From assembly GCA_036346205.1 (NCBI GenBank), contig JARFJB010002038.1:669501-733500 (forward strand): a stretch of 64,000 nt of DNA. Direction: 5' to 3'. The DNA comes from Vesta saturnalis (Eukaryota; Arthropoda; Insecta; Coleoptera; Lampyridae). Made by a program: the position numbers and the translations under genes. This document shows, piece by piece, positions 1-11,523 of this stretch. Every line of letters begins with the position of its first letter. Position 1 is the first letter of the stretch. The notes below the pieces were generated by a model. It was not told where the DNA came from. It searched no databases and worked only from the letters and a program-made list of their open reading frames with translations.

Positions 1-1786
1 TTGAACTTGTCACTTCTATGTTGTAGTTTGGATGTGCATTGAGTGCTGCAACATCAATGATGTTGAAGAAAAATGTCATCGGCCATTGTTTACTTTGTTT
101 CTTGCACGTGTATGTCAACACCATTGGATCCAGACGTCAACACTCTTTGTTTTATTATAATGAGTAATGATTTCAGGCTTCCTCTTAGCGTCATCATTGA
201 TAGATGCGACGTGGTGCATGGTGCTTAGTAAAATTACGCATTTGTTCTTTTTACGTGCGTAACTTACCATGGATACGTTATTTTGAAAGCAAAACATTGA
301 AGAGTAGACTACACGATCTTTTGAGGCTTGCATTTTTTTCGGAACGTCACGCTTATTCTGACGCAGTGTACCCACAATAGTAATATTTTTATCCAACAGA
401 TAAATTGCTATCGAAACACTAGTGAAGAAGTTGTCTATCATGAGACTGAGACCAGCATTATGAATGCCACGCACTAGTTTGTACTACTTCAAGTCCCAGG
501 TTCTCCGGGCTGGTGACCAACATAAACTAAACCATCCAGAGCATAACGAGACTTAGATTTACACATCCAAAATATTTTAATTTCATATTTTGCCTATTTA
601 CTTGCCATATATTGAACGAATCTGCATCTACCTCTAAACCCAACGAGTTGTTTGTCAATAGTTACATTAGTATTCGGTATGACGCAGGTTTTGCATTGCT
701 GAATGAATAAATCCCAAACGTAAGACACCATTGCTAACTTATCGGTTTACAAACGGGCATTCCGGGTTCTCTTGTCGTCAAATCTGACGAATCTTCAAAT
801 TTCTTCAAAGCGAAATATGGACATTGTGACTGTATATAAGATTGGCAAATTCACTACAAAATAGTACTCTGTCAGAAACATCCCAGCTTCTGTCAACTCC
901 CACATGAATAAGTAAAGCACAGAATGCAAGAAATTCATCAACAGTTACATTTTTCCACGGTTTTCCTTTTGCTCCGTAAACACGTCTCCCCTCTAAATTA
1001 GTTCACAACTTCTTGTACAATAACTGGAGTTACAAATAACTGAAACGCTTCCTTAGGTGTTATTGTGTGGTCGAATTTTAATTTTTGTTGGAGGTTCCAA
1101 ACTCCAATCCAGACCACTTGGACCAATGTAACCACTTGTCGAAGAATTACCAATATCGTCGACATCATCCTTTGAATTATCGTCACCATCATCAAAACTG
1201 GATCCAGAATACTCGTCGGAAACCAATTTAAAATATGTGTCTTCTGTGTCATCGTTTTCTGCTCTCGACACATCACTTTCTTCAGAAGGCAGATCATCAC
1301 TTTCAACTGCCCACTGTGACACTGTTTCTTCATAGACACGGTCAACAAATCTTACGCTTTTCACATTCTTTTTTGACGTTCATAAGTTCACTCAATGCAA
1401 CTTTTATTACAAATGAATGAAAATTAGCTGCGCCTACTTTTATACATCCAGAGGTAACGCAGGTTTCAACTTGCACAGACACATACAATTCCGCACAGCA
1501 GTGCTTGACAAATTATAATAACTATCAGCCTTGAGACTGGTTTTATAGGAACTAGTTGTACACGGGCTTTGGAGGCCCCGTTTAGGTAAATACGGGGTAC
1601 TAATGGAAAAGATGTATTTTTCGATTTCTAAATATACTTCAATATTTTTTGAATCAAGTGTTTGTTGAATGAATACGTGTTTAGAGCATATCTGAATACT
1701 CAAGCCGATTGAAATTATTGTAAGCAAATTATTTAGTAATTAAAACCTTTCCGGGCCTGATCAGGCTTTGTTTAGGCGCCCTAGGG
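1..1786 (-). mobile_element. piggyBac-like DNA transposon, 3' end outside window
   Basis: A minus-strand piggyBac-type element enters from the left edge. Its 5' terminus is visible: read on the minus strand from 1786 it begins CCCTAGGGCGCCTAAAC, directly abutting a TTAA at 1787-1790, the target used by this superfamily. A related GC-rich word (GCCCCGTTTAGG near 1575) recurs subterminally. The sequence right of the TTAA is copia pol, so the piggyBac landed inside an older copia copy. The other end and the second TTAA lie left of the window. Confidence 0.85.
115..1364 (-). pseudogene. piggyBac transposase (DDE_Tnp_1_7), decayed
   Basis: Two coding blocks in the right order belong to one piggyBac transposase. 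The N-terminal block (1364 down to 1053) is the acidic leader typical of the family, rich in Asp, Glu and Ser, with SGYIGPSGLDW near its end. The C-terminal block (474 down to 115) carries the catalytic-domain signature IDNFFTS, followed by VGTLRQNKR, a KKNK/LLSTMHH stretch and a degenerate form of the usual GVDxxDQ motif (SVDVWIQWC). In piggyBac the DNFFTS and VDxxDQ aspartates are the second and third of the DDD triad. The segment between the blocks (about 475-1050) is interrupted in all frames, so this copy cannot encode an active enzyme. Confidence 0.85.
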
Positions 1787-1849
1787 TTAAATGAACATGT
1801 AAGTATACTTCTTCTACATCAATATGTTCCAATTCTTCGCAACACTTAT

Positions 1850-3040
1850 GACCATCAATAAACATATTCTTCTTGTTATTACTGGAGAAAAACCTTCACT
1901 ATCATCTTCGTATTGAATTTCTGTATTACATAGAGCAACTGATGCTTTGAAATTTACCACGTTTCGGTCTTCGTCTTTTTTTCTTGAACACCCATTTTCC
2001 TTTAATTATGTCTTTATTGTTTGGTTGTTTCAATAAATCCCAAACGATTTTTAACAAGGTCTACTTTATTGCTTTCTCCCAGTGTAACCTATCTTTACTT
2101 TGCATTGCTTGTTTGTAACTTTTAGGATGGTCTTCCATCGTCGTAACGTTTTCTTCAGCATCTCGATCATGGATTATTACTCTTCTCCACGTAATCTTTT
2201 CATTGTCAAGTCTCCCTCTTGTATTATCATTGGTGTATCGTTTTTGTTAAAATTTACATTTTTACTTATTAGAATATTTCCTTTCTTTTCATCCCAAATT
2301 CTGTATACGCTTTCAATTCTGAACGATATCCCATAAATGATCCCTCTGTTGGAGACCATTTGTAATTTTTTTGTTCGTTATAGTACCAACACCTACAACC
2401 GAATCTTCGTAGGTATGTAACATCTGCAACCCTCCCATACCATTGTTTGTATGGTATCTCATTGTTTTCATTTGATGAAGTTTGTTTTAAGTTTTTTAAG
2501 TGGCATGCAGTGAGCATTACTTCTCCCCATAAATCATTTTTGATAACTGAATCATCCATAATACATCTTGTAATTTACATTAATGTTTGATTTACTCGTT
2601 CAGTTACACTGTGTGGTTGAGGACTATAAGATGCTGTTAATTTCTTCTAATGCCTTAATAGGTATTTTAAATGATTGTCAAAAGACTCACCACCACTATC
2701 ACATTGAATTAATATTTTTTTGTTATTAAATCGTTTAACTTCCATTTTATTTTCTTTTTTCTGTAATGCTTGATTTTTAAATTTCATAAAATACAATTTT
2801 GTGAAACAACTACAATCATCTGTAAATGTAATAACACAAAAATTTCCACCTTTCAAAGTCTGATTAGTGGGACCCATTAAATCTGTGCGTAAAGTTTAAG
2901 CACTCGTTCATTCTAGTATGTGACATTTTTGAAAACTTCCTTTGTTGCAGCTTGCATTTAGAACAAGTACTACAACTCTCACTATCCTTGTACCTAATTT
3001 TAATATTATACAGTTAGAGCAATTTGTTTGTTTCGATTAT
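1850..3040 (-). pseudogene. copia pol: integrase and start of reverse transcriptase
   Basis: The minus-strand fragment at 2877-2647 contains the integrase core pattern (GGNFCVITFTDD, then CDSGGESF, the usual DNGGE box with N changed to S). The fragment at 2559-2269 continues with DLWGEVMLTACHLKN, YKQWYGR, LRRFGCRCW and GSFMGY, all characteristic of copia integrase. Just upstream (about 2925-2995) a CSTCSKCK-like remnant matches the CxxC half of the GAG-pre-integrase zinc finger. Downstream, near 1850-2010, a GNVV-KF-KA-like segment (read as DRNVVNFKA) matches the start of the RT domain. Several stops and frame changes separate these blocks. Confidence 0.75.
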
Positions 3041-3229
3041 TAGATGATATCTAAACCTTGAATGCCATAATTGTCTACTTAATTGTTGTGATGCCAAATG
3101 AGTAAAATGTCCTACATTTTGTAATATATAATCAATTCATTGCTTTCCTTGTTGCAGTTTCTTCATCCTTTTTTTTAATATTCTTGCAGTTTGTTCATTT
3201 ATAATTATTTTACTATTTTCCTACCGCAT

Positions 3230-3945
3230 AGATATCTTGAACGGTTCAAAAGATACAGGGTAGTTTTCAGTTTTGTGCATTTTTGACGAATATTTTTTGT
3301 TTCTGTAAAAACATTCTTAAGGCACTTTTTTTAAAGGAATCCAATGGTGTTCCAGGATTTTTGGTACAAAAATTGGTTTTGAAGTTATGACATAATTTGT
3401 TCAGCCGTTTTTGAGATATTTGCTATTTTTTCATTTATATATAGTATTCCATGCCTAAAGACAATGAAAACAGCCCATATGTTATGTAAGGTAAGCACAC
3501 GCACACACAAACAAACTGTCATGCCTAACACTAAAGCTTGTTTCATTCACGTTAAGTAACATTTACATATGGGCTGTTTTCATTGTCTTTAGGCATGGAG
3601 CACTTATAAATGAAAAAAATTACAACTATCTCAAAAGCGGCTGAACCAAAATATCAAGTGTGCACATAATTTTAATCATAACTTTATTTTGAAAAGGAAT
3701 ATGCAAATCTATAAAGTGTGATCCATATGGAAAAATACATGTTTATGTCATAGCTTCAAAAATAATGTGTTTACCAAAAATCCTGGAACACCATTGAGAT
3801 TCCTTTCAAAAAATTGCCTTAAGAATGTTTTTACACAAAATTTTCTTTCTCACAAAAATTGAGCTTGTAACGGGTAGGTTAATTTGTTTCTATCTCCTCT
3901 AGAAATCGACGTTTCCTATCAAAATGTCCAATTTCAATCACCTTG
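3230..3945. mobile_element. Foldback/long-inverted-repeat element inside copia
   Basis: Two arms face each other. The left arm has CAGGGTAG at 3257, AACATTCTTAAGG near 3310, GGTGTTCCAGGATTTTTGG near 3345 and CATGCCTAAAGACAATG near 3450. The right arm carries the reverse complement of each in mirrored order: CATTGTCTTTAGGCATG near 3580, CCAAAAATCCTGGAACACC near 3775 and CCTTAAGAATG near 3820. The core hairpin arms (about 45 bp) are near-identical. The right end reads CACCTTG then TA at 3946-3947, one base from the CACCCTG-TA end of other elements in this window. The left terminus has diverged, so its exact limit is uncertain. No ORF is present. Confidence 0.7.
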
Positions 3946-4099
3946 TATTCTACATATAATACATTTTTCAGTATAATACTGTTCTGATTTAAAAAAAGTA
4001 TTATAAGGTTTCCTTTTCCTAAACACCTTAGCTGATTAGATCCTCTGGTACACTTAACTTATATTTCCCACTTTTTCAAAGTTCATACAATTTTGAAGT

Positions 4100-4943
4100 C
4101 GTTATGTGATCTGTTGCACTAGCAAAGATTTTTCTTTTATACTAATTGTGTTCTGTATTTGGTTTGTCTTTTTCGTTACAAACTTTGATTTCGTTCCATA
4201 TCATATTCTGTTTGTTTACGGTAAATGTGACAGTTTATGCAAATATGACCATGTTTATTACGTCTAATACACTTTCGGTTTTTTCTTCTTTGCCGTTCTC
4301 ATCTGTATGTTATATCTGTCATTATTTGTTGTCCACTCAAACATTTTTCTCCCATGTTAATTCGTTTTATGAAACAAACTATTTAATCCGTTTTCTGTTA
4401 TTCAACATTCATCATAATTTGTTCTTCATCAATTAATTTGGTTTTTAACGTTTCCAATTTGAACATTTTCGTCATTTATATAAATTGTTCATATTAGTGG
4501 TTCATATTCTTCAGGCAAACCAATTAAAATTATACCTATGTTACTTCTTTCCTCAAAATTTAATCCGTAACTATTTAATTTTTGATTTAACTTCCACTGA
4601 TTGTGTATGTAATCTTCTATAGTTTCTGTATCTTTTTTATTTCGTTTACGTATTTTTTAAATAATATGATATTAATCTATTTTTGTATGCGTGTTTTTTA
4701 ATTTTTCCCAAATTTCATAAACACTATCACATTCTATTAATATCAAGCTTTTATCGTCAATATGCAATCACAATAAAGCTTTGTACTTATTTTCCGTTTT
4801 TACGTTATCATTGTTTACAAAATCTATGTTTGTTATTGCTTCCTCTAAACCATTAATAAACCTTTTATTCGTATTGCCCACGTATTGTAGCTTCCTTCCT
4901 TCGGCCTTCCTTCATCCTGTGTGTTCACATTCATTCTAATATT
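4100..4943 (-). pseudogene. copia gag with damaged zinc knuckle
   Basis: The likely gag start is the minus-strand ATG at about 4943, reading MNVNTQDEGRPKE. Further on, minus-strand bases near 4275-4235 read KCIRRNKHGHICINC: this is a CCHC knuckle (CxxCx4Hx4C) in which the second Cys is Arg. The middle of gag contains several stops. Gag coats the RNA genome in virus-like particles; this copy is dead. Confidence 0.6.
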
Positions 4944-5610
4944 AAATTAAGGATTCTATATTTATCCCTTATATTCTTCTGGGCCTTTAACCTTTTCTTA
5001 TAAAAAATAAAATTACGTTTAATAACTGCTTAAATAATTTATTAAAGATTAAATACATTTATCAACAAAATTCAACAATAAAAAACCCTGGTCACTATCT
5101 TTTCCCAATAGTAACTGTCCTTAAGGTTCAAAATAAAATGATCTAAATGTGTCCTTCGTTTGTGAAATTACTGTAAATCAATAAGGCTTCTGGAGCCTAT
5201 ATTCAATATACTCTAAAGACCGTCTGATACTAAATTTAGTACGAAATTTATAAACTAAATTTGATCCAAAATTTTATATCTGTCTGACACTATTATTAAA
5301 TTTTGTAAGGAAAATTGTATTTGCGCCTGTGCAGTTTCGATTAGTGTGTAGGAAATTTTTTTTTTTGCTTTCAATAAAATTAGCTATTAATGCAACATAA
5401 CCTTATATGCTCTATTTTCATTATCAAATGCATTTTGCTGACGATATTTGTCATATTGTGTTATTACTTTATTAAGTGTGCTTATAAATTGTAACCATGG
5501 ATACAAAGCTGTCGGTAATTCATTCGATACCGCAACTTCAATAATTCTTACAGCAAAAATGTTATTATTACTTTTAAAACAACGGCGCAATCGACGTCGA
5601 TGGTGTAGAA

Positions 5611-8600
5611 CACCGTATCGCAACCCTGGGGTCGCGACCCCATGTGGGGTCGCGAAAGATATTTATGGGGTCGCCAAAAAAGTCAACAAGGTCCTGTACT
5701 TATCGAATAAGGTTTATGCATAAAATATAATCTCTCTTTACATACACAATTACACAATGTCCTTAAAACGGAGAGAATCGAAAATAATTACGACTGTACA
5801 ACCTGTCCAGTCCCGCCCGTCACAACCTCACCGCTCCCGCGCCCGCGCCCCCCCGATCTCTCTTTCTTCGTTCAGTCTGTCTGTTCAGTCAGTTCTATCC
5901 GCACGTGCGTACTCATCGCCGCTTTGTCGATTGCAAATACATACTAAATTGATATCAAAACACGAAAGATTACTTCTGTAGAAAGTTTTTTTTAGAAGAT
6001 TAGTGTTCTCGTGGATAACCACGCACACGGTAAGTAACTGTGCACCCATACTTAGATAATAAAGTGAGGCGTCATCGCGGCGCGGCCATGTTGGACGCGT
6101 GGGTTCAATAACAAAACCAGCGCGAATTTATAACGTCTATACTTTTAAATTATAATTCATTATACATATTATTTTATTAATGACCCAATATTTTATGAAA
6201 TAAAATTTATGTTTTATTATCAATAACTTATTTATCGGGTAAGTGTACTCAGCAACTGTCAATAAAAATATTTTTTACGCTTCACTTATGTATTTTTTTG
6301 TTTGTCTATTTGTGCTTCGTTGAAAATGAATTTGAAGTAAATCCTGTTACCACGCGAGCATATGACGAAAAATCTAATATTAATCGTTTGGAATACATTT
6401 TTATTTATTAATACGTATTTATTATTGCAGTTAACAATGGATAAGTGGCTAATAAAACGCACATCTAAAGATGCAGGTGGCGGAAGCCCTAATAACGCAT
6501 CACAAATCAAAAGAATTAAACACGTAGTTCTTGACAACAGTGTCGCCTCAGATTCTACAATGACAACTACTGTTACGAGTAATATAAGTCGTGAAAACAA
6601 TGCCGCCACTTCAAGTACTAGTAGTGTTATTACTATCGATGACAGCAGAGCAACATCTAGTTCCACTACTATAACTATTAGTCATAACAGCGATGATTGT
6701 AGTTCAACAGCCACATCTACCTTACACATCGATACAGAGAGTGACGCTTCAACTTTAACTAAACAAGCAACAGCTTCATCGAAGACAACTGGGAAGCGTC
6801 AACGCATTTTTAAAGAATCGTACATCCAGTTTGGTTTAAATGTACAGTGTTGAATTTTGAACAACGTCCACAGTGCGTTGTTTGTTCGGAGGTTTTGGCA
6901 AATGAGAGCATGAAGCCGACCAAACTGAAAAGGCACCTAGAAACTAAGCATCCACAGTTAAAGAATAAAGATGAATCTTATTTTAAACGACTTGCCACCA
7001 AACTAACGTCACAGCAGGTTGATTTCCAAAATACACAACAGTTAACCAAAAAGCGTTACAAGCATCTTTCGAGGTTTCCTTTTTGATTGCCAAAACTAAA
7101 AAACCTCACAACATTGGCGAGACGCTCATTTTGCCAGCTGCAATGAAAATGGTTTCGATGATGCAAGGAGAAAAGTTTGCCAATGTACTGAAAACAATTC
7201 CATTATCAAGTGACACTGTTCATCGTCGTATCAATCTACTTGCTGATGATATCAAAATACAAGTTATAGATCGCATGAAAGGGAGTCCCTATTATGCTAT
7301 TCAGCTGGATGAAAGCACTGATGTAGCTAATGTAGCTCAACTTCTGATATTTATCCGATACCGATATGAAAACGACATATGCGAAGATTTGTTATTTTGT
7401 CAGGGATTAGAAGGAAGAACAGGCGGTGAAGCAATTTTTAATGCAGTTAAAACCTTTTTGAACTCCATGACATAAAGTGGGAATATTGTGTATCTGTGTG
7501 TACAGACGGCGCAGCTGCATTGACCGGCTCCAAAACAGGATTCAAAGCAAAAGTAACTGAGATTGCACCTCACGTAAGCTTTGTTCACTGTATGATTCAC
7601 CGTGAAGCCCTTGCAGCAAAACATTTGCAACCAGATGTAAATAAAGTGTTGGAACAAGTCGTAACAATAATAAATTTTATTAAAGCTCGCGCATTAAACA
7701 GTCGCCTTTTCAAAATGATGTGCCGTGAAATGGGATCAGAATACGAAAATCTACTTTTACATACGGAAGTCAGGTGGTTATCGCGAGGAAAAATACTCCG
7801 ACGTGTATTTGATCTCAAAGATGAAATCGGAATATTTCTACTTGAACGGGAACCAAAGCTAGCGGAATATTTCTTGAATGAAAATTGGCTGGCAACAGTT
7901 GGCTATCTTTCGGATATTTTTGAAAAACTTAACGATTTAAATCAATCGTTGCAAGGGAAGAGTACAAATGTATTGATTTTAGCTAACAAAATAAAAGCTT
8001 TTTGTAGGAAAATAAGTTTGTGGATAGACGAAGTCAGTGCTGAAAACTACGAGATGTTTGCATGTTTGGAGACATTTTCTGAAGAAAACAATATAAAGCT
8101 CGAAGAAGAAATTAAAACGAAAATCATGATGCATCTTACAAACCTTAAGCAAGACTTGGAAATAAGATTCCCAGATACGTCACACGGCGACCAATGGATA
8201 ATTAATCCATTCACTTGTGATCTTAACACTGTGAAGATGAACTTAAAAGAAAAGGAGCAGCTGATCGATTTAATGTCCGATGAAAGCCTTCGATCTATTT
8301 TCAAAACCACGGATCTATCCAAGTTCTGGATAATGACGGAAAAGGAATATCCACTGTTATTCAAAACATCTCTGCTGAAATTGCTGCCATTCGCATCTAC
8401 ATACCTTTGCGAGACAGCTTTCTCCACATTAACTGCTATAAAAACAAAATATCGCTCCAGACTTAACGTAGAACCTGATTTGAGGGTGTCTGTTTCTGAT
8501 AATATATCACCAAGAATTAATATACTGACTGCAAGTGTGCAAGCACAAGGTTCACATTAGTTTGTAAAGTTACGTATATGTACCTTTTTTTTTAAATAAA

Positions 8601-8861
8601 ATATTAAAATAATTGCTTGTCTCATTTAATGCCATCATAAATATTACTCGTATGTTAAATGCATATTTTCTAGTTTGCTCTAATATTACTTTCCAAAATA
8701 AATAAACTCTTCAATATAAATAATTTACGAAATAAAAACAGCTAACTTCGTTACCTGAACCAACCTTTGCACTTGTTAACTTAGTGTTTTTTTTTCTGGG
8801 GTCGCTCATAACTCTTTTTTTAATTTTGGGGTCGCAATATCAAAAAGGTTGCGGACCGCTG
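5611..8861 (+). mobile_element. hAT transposon (ZBED5/GTF2IRD2-like), complete ends
   Basis: This is a complete 3251-bp element. The target duplication GTGTAGAA is exact on both sides (5603-5610 and 8862-8869), as expected for hAT. The termini are CACCGTATCGCAACC on the left and, reversed, CAGCGGTCCGCAACC on the right. A GGGGTCGC word is repeated subterminally at both ends (three times near 5628-5675, twice near 8797-8835), a plausible transposase-binding array. It carries one transposase gene with few lesions, so insertion is probably fairly recent. It sits in the Harbinger transposase ORF. Confidence 0.92.
6437..8560 (+). pseudogene. hAT transposase, BED finger plus RNase H-like domain; frameshifted
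   Basis: The probable start is ATG 6437, just after a splice-acceptor-like ATTGCAG. The N-terminus (MDKWLIKR) is followed by a Ser/Thr-rich linker. The BED zinc finger is at 6847-7000: CVVC, then KLKRHLETKH. The catalytic region begins near 7290 (IQLDESTD) and continues with VCTDGAAALTG (about 7495), VHCMIHREAL (about 7590) and EVRWLSRGK (about 7770). The C-terminal hAT dimerisation motif is near 8390 (PFASTYLCETAFSTL). Frame changes lie near 6845, 7060 and 7465; otherwise the gene reads through to TAG 8558. Without these lesions it would be about 700 residues, a normal family length. Nearest known proteins are the ZBED5/SCAND3/GTF2IRD2-type transposases. Confidence 0.88.
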
Positions 8862-9716
8862 GTGTAGAAAGTGGCTGCAACACCGAAACAACAGAAGAGG
8901 TATTTTAAATATGTTAAATAATGAGCTCCTACAAGAAGATCTTACTTCGTACAGAAATTTTTTTTGTTTAAGCAGTGATCAGTTTGAACATTTATTATCA
9001 TTAATGGAAAGCGAAATAACTAAGCAAGATACACACTTGAGAGCACTGCTTCTATTCGATGCAAAGCTTCTTGGCGTGCATGTTTATTTTTATATAATGA
9101 CGATTTAATCGCAAATAAAATCGTACATAAACAAGGGTATCTTTGATACTCTTGTAACAATAATTGGCACTGTTCCTTGGACCACGACATAATTTAGAAA
9201 AATCTTTCGTAACTAAGCTAAGCTTTCGCGGTTTAAAATTAATTGGTTATGTTTGGGCTCACGAAATAAATAGAAGATGCGGCGTAGCATTTTGCGCAAT
9301 TTTTGTAGGAAATTTATACAGTTTTTAGAACATGTTTCTGGCCAAATTTTGTTGCCAATTTTCTTACAAGATGCGTATATGCAAAATTTTGTACACATTT
9401 TCATCATGAAAATTTCATACAAAATTTAGTACAGTGTCAGACGGCCTTTAGATTCTATTTTAAAGTAACCCAAAAAAAATTCTCAAATAACCTAACGAAG
9501 TATTAATTAAAATTAGTCATACCAATGTTTTATGGTTGATGTAGAGTTCAAGTTCCATACTGCATTTATTATTGTCATCACAATGACATTCCTATATTGT
9601 TGATTTTGCTTGTTAGATTTTCTTGTTAAAAAAATAATCATTTTTCATTTGCATGGATGATGTTAGTTGATAATGCCTTCCCCAACTATAAACAAAAATC
9701 TAAAAGAAACAGGGAA

Positions 9717-9792
9717 GTTTTTTTTTTTATGATTGTGGACCTGAACAGGCTAAATTTGGCCTATCGTGCTAAAGCACTTAGGAAAAAAAAAA
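9717..9792 (-). mobile_element. Short 3' tail of the LINE found at 16-18 kb
   Basis: CCTGAACAGG and CGTGCTAAAGCACT occur here in the same order and spacing as at 15986-16030, the 3' end of the LINE on the minus strand. The T-run at 9717 corresponds to a reversed poly(A)-side junction. This is a severely 5'-truncated copy. Confidence 0.65.
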
Positions 9793-10211
9793 GAGGCAGT
9801 TATAAGCGGACATCAAGACGTAGCTCCTAACTTCACTATTAGAAGACCACAAAACATCCCCATAATAGTTTTGATTTATTCCTTTAATATCTTTATATAC
9901 TCAAATATTTTTTTCTTGTTTAAATGAAAATTGTGGTGGTAATAACTTCACAAGTTATGTAGACAATTGGGCTATTTTATTTTATACTTTAAAGAGTAAC
10001 GCGTAAGGGACCCATTCAAACCATGAAAATTGTAAATGTCCAAGTACTCCAATTAGCCGTACATTCGCGATATAACTACTATTGGAGTCTATTAGAATTA
10101 AATACATTTTAATTTCAATTATTAAGACAAAATTGTAAACATGGCAACATTGTTTAAAACATATGTAGTACATAACCTCACAATTATCACATTGTTTATT
10201 AAAAAGAAATA

Positions 10212-11507
10212 ATGATTACTCCTCGATTTAATTTAACACAAAAAGAAGACACAGTTACTATATTAATTCGAGCTCCTTATTGTAGTTTAAAAGAGTTGGA
10301 TATTAGTGTAGAAGATGAAGTATTTATATTTTCTTGTCAGCCGTATTACCTACGTTTACACTTACCTGGTAAAATTATAGAAAATGAAAAGAGTAACAGT
10401 GCATTCGACTCAGATTCTGGTGAATTTAAATTTACTTATGAGAAAGTTAATTTAGGAGAACACTTTGAAGATTTACAGTTTGTCACAAAACTTTTAGGTA
10501 GAAAAGTTGAGGTCGAAAGTGGCGATCGAATAATTGAAATTATTGGTTCTGAACCAGGGCAGATTGTAAAAGACGACGTTGAAAATGGAATACAGTATGG
10601 ATTTGCAATGCGGGGAGGTTATAAATTTAACATAATTAGTGGAGAGTTCAGAGATATATTTGAAATTGATCCTTACGAAGTAAAATTTGAAGAGAGATTG
10701 CAAATAAGACAGAAATTAGAAGTAAAAGATTTTAATTCTGAGCACTATCTGGCTGATTTATTGGATAATGATGAAACTCTTGAATTAACAAAGTTAAAAG
10801 CACCTTGGGAAGGAAGCGCTAAAGAACAAATTAAATTTACAGAAAGCGAATTGGATTTTCTTAAAGATTTATTAAATATAGAGTACAACTTAAATTCACA
10901 GCAAATTCTATATTGTCATAATAGTTTGTTGGAAATCCTTTATGCTTACTGTTATGACTGTAGAACAACATGTTTCGATTCTACATGTGAATCGGGATGG
11001 ACAATATCGAAATTAAGTTCATCTTTATGTTGTTTCGATAGCTTTTTAACTCCTAAAGAAGCTCTCGTATGTGCATTTAGAAGAAGTTTAATTTATCCAC
11101 TCTATCGTAATTTTAATCTATGTCAGAAAATACTAACAGATTTAAAATTAATTATAAAGCTTGGTGAGCAGTATATAATTAAGTGCTTCATTCATATTTA
11201 TAATATATTTTTAATGGGGGACAGTGGTCGATATATCATTAATAATCTATTTATAAAAGATTATATTGTTTATATAATGAAATGGAATAAAGAGTTATGG
11301 TCTAAAACAGTGAGCAATTTAAATGATATAGTGATAAAAAAAAGTGACTTAGGTTTAGATTTAATAAAAATAGAACAATCAGCAGTTACAGAAAGTGACT
11401 TAAGCAATACCTTGGCCGGGTTAAACATTAACAAAGCAGACAGTTTAACAGATTCAGATGATACTTCAAGTGAAACAGAATCATCTGACACAAACACTAG
11501 CAATTAA
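10212..11507 (+). CDS. SHQ1: SHQ1, H/ACA ribonucleoprotein assembly factor
   Basis: This is an uninterrupted 431-residue ORF that starts MITPRFNLTQKEDTVTILIR, matching the conserved start of SHQ1. Residues 1 to about 95 form the CS (p23-like) domain, with SCQPYYLRLHLPG as its most recognisable strand. After a variable linker, residues about 190-370 form the helical SHQ1-specific domain, including LTPKEALVCAFRRSLIYPLYR. The last 30 residues are an acidic Ser/Asp/Glu tail. SHQ1 is known to chaperone dyskerin/NAP57 (mimicking RNA) before H/ACA snoRNP and telomerase RNP assembly. The protein is shorter than vertebrate SHQ1. No introns are seen. An AATAAA lies 17 bases after the stop. The start follows AAAGAAATA with no other upstream in-frame ATG. 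It is the only intact host gene in the window. Confidence 0.93.
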   Translation: MITPRFNLTQKEDTVTILIRAPYCSLKELDISVEDEVFIFSCQPYYLRLHLPGKIIENEKSNSAFDSDSGEFKFTYEKVNLGEHFEDLQFVTKLLGRKVEVESGDRIIEIIGSEPGQIVKDDVENGIQYGFAMRGGYKFNIISGEFRDIFEIDPYEVKFEERLQIRQKLEVKDFNSEHYLADLLDNDETLELTKLKAPWEGSAKEQIKFTESELDFLKDLLNIEYNLNSQQILYCHNSLLEILYAYCYDCRTTCFDSTCESGWTISKLSSSLCCFDSFLTPKEALVCAFRRSLIYPLYRNFNLCQKILTDLKLIIKLGEQYIIKCFIHIYNIFLMGDSGRYIINNLFIKDYIVYIMKWNKELWSKTVSNLNDIVIKKSDLGLDLIKIEQSAVTESDLSNTLAGLNINKADSLTDSDDTSSETESSDTNTSN

Positions 11508-11523
11508 TACTGTTATACTTGTT

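Larger units (their letters stand above)
1791..5210 (-). mobile_element. Ty1/copia retrotransposon relic, 5' part
   Basis: Reading leftward from about 5.2 kb the order is: a possible LTR/leader, gag start near 4943, a zinc knuckle near 4240-4275, the integrase zinc-binding region near 2.9-3.0 kb, the integrase core at 2647-2877, the integrase C-terminal part at 2269-2559 and the beginning of the RT region at about 1850-2030. The gag-integrase-RT order is specific to copia. The element is cut off at 1790 by the piggyBac insertion and interrupted at about 3.2-3.95 kb by an inverted-repeat element. The 5' LTR (roughly 5000-5210) is inferred from position and an AATAAA-containing AT-rich stretch only; no second LTR is in the window. 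Confidence 0.75.
5448..9108 (+). pseudogene. HARBI1-like transposase N-terminus, interrupted
   Basis: The left piece ends in an Arg-rich run (RRNRRRWC) immediately before the hAT. The right piece resumes with WCRKWLQHRNNRRG, then LLQEDLTSYRNFFCLSSDQF and LMESEITKQDTHLR. This order (RRWW-like motif, then xDPxxYRNFxRMSxxxFxxLLxLxxPxIxxxDTxxR) is the standard start of Harbinger transposases. The reading frame would run across the target duplication GTGTAGAA if the hAT were absent. After THLRALL the family sequence is lost: the DDE catalytic domain is missing. Confidence 0.7.
5214..9450 (+). mobile_element. PIF/Harbinger element, split by a hAT
   Basis: The ends are inverted copies: the left begins TAAAGACCGTCTGATAC and the right, reversed, begins TAAAGGCCGTCTGACAC. 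Inside the arms, AAATTTAGTACGAAATTT on the left parallels AAATTTTGTATGAAATTT on the reversed right. Two pieces of a Harbinger transposase N-terminus (about 5560-5602 and 8870-9108) flank the hAT at 5611-8861. The 3-bp TWA target site expected for the superfamily is not clear here: TAA is seen on the left and TTA on the right. Most of the transposase DDE domain and the Myb-like gene are absent, so the host element was already a deletion derivative. Confidence 0.7.

Noticed and set aside
1235..1420. Plus-strand ORF
   Set aside because: Antisense to the acidic N-terminus of the piggyBac transposase.
6286..6666. Minus-strand 126-codon ORF with a hydrophobic Val/Leu/Ser run
   Set aside because: It is the shadow of the Ser/Thr-rich linker of the hAT transposase.
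8047..8427. Minus-strand 126-codon ORF
   Set aside because: Antisense to the hAT catalytic domain.
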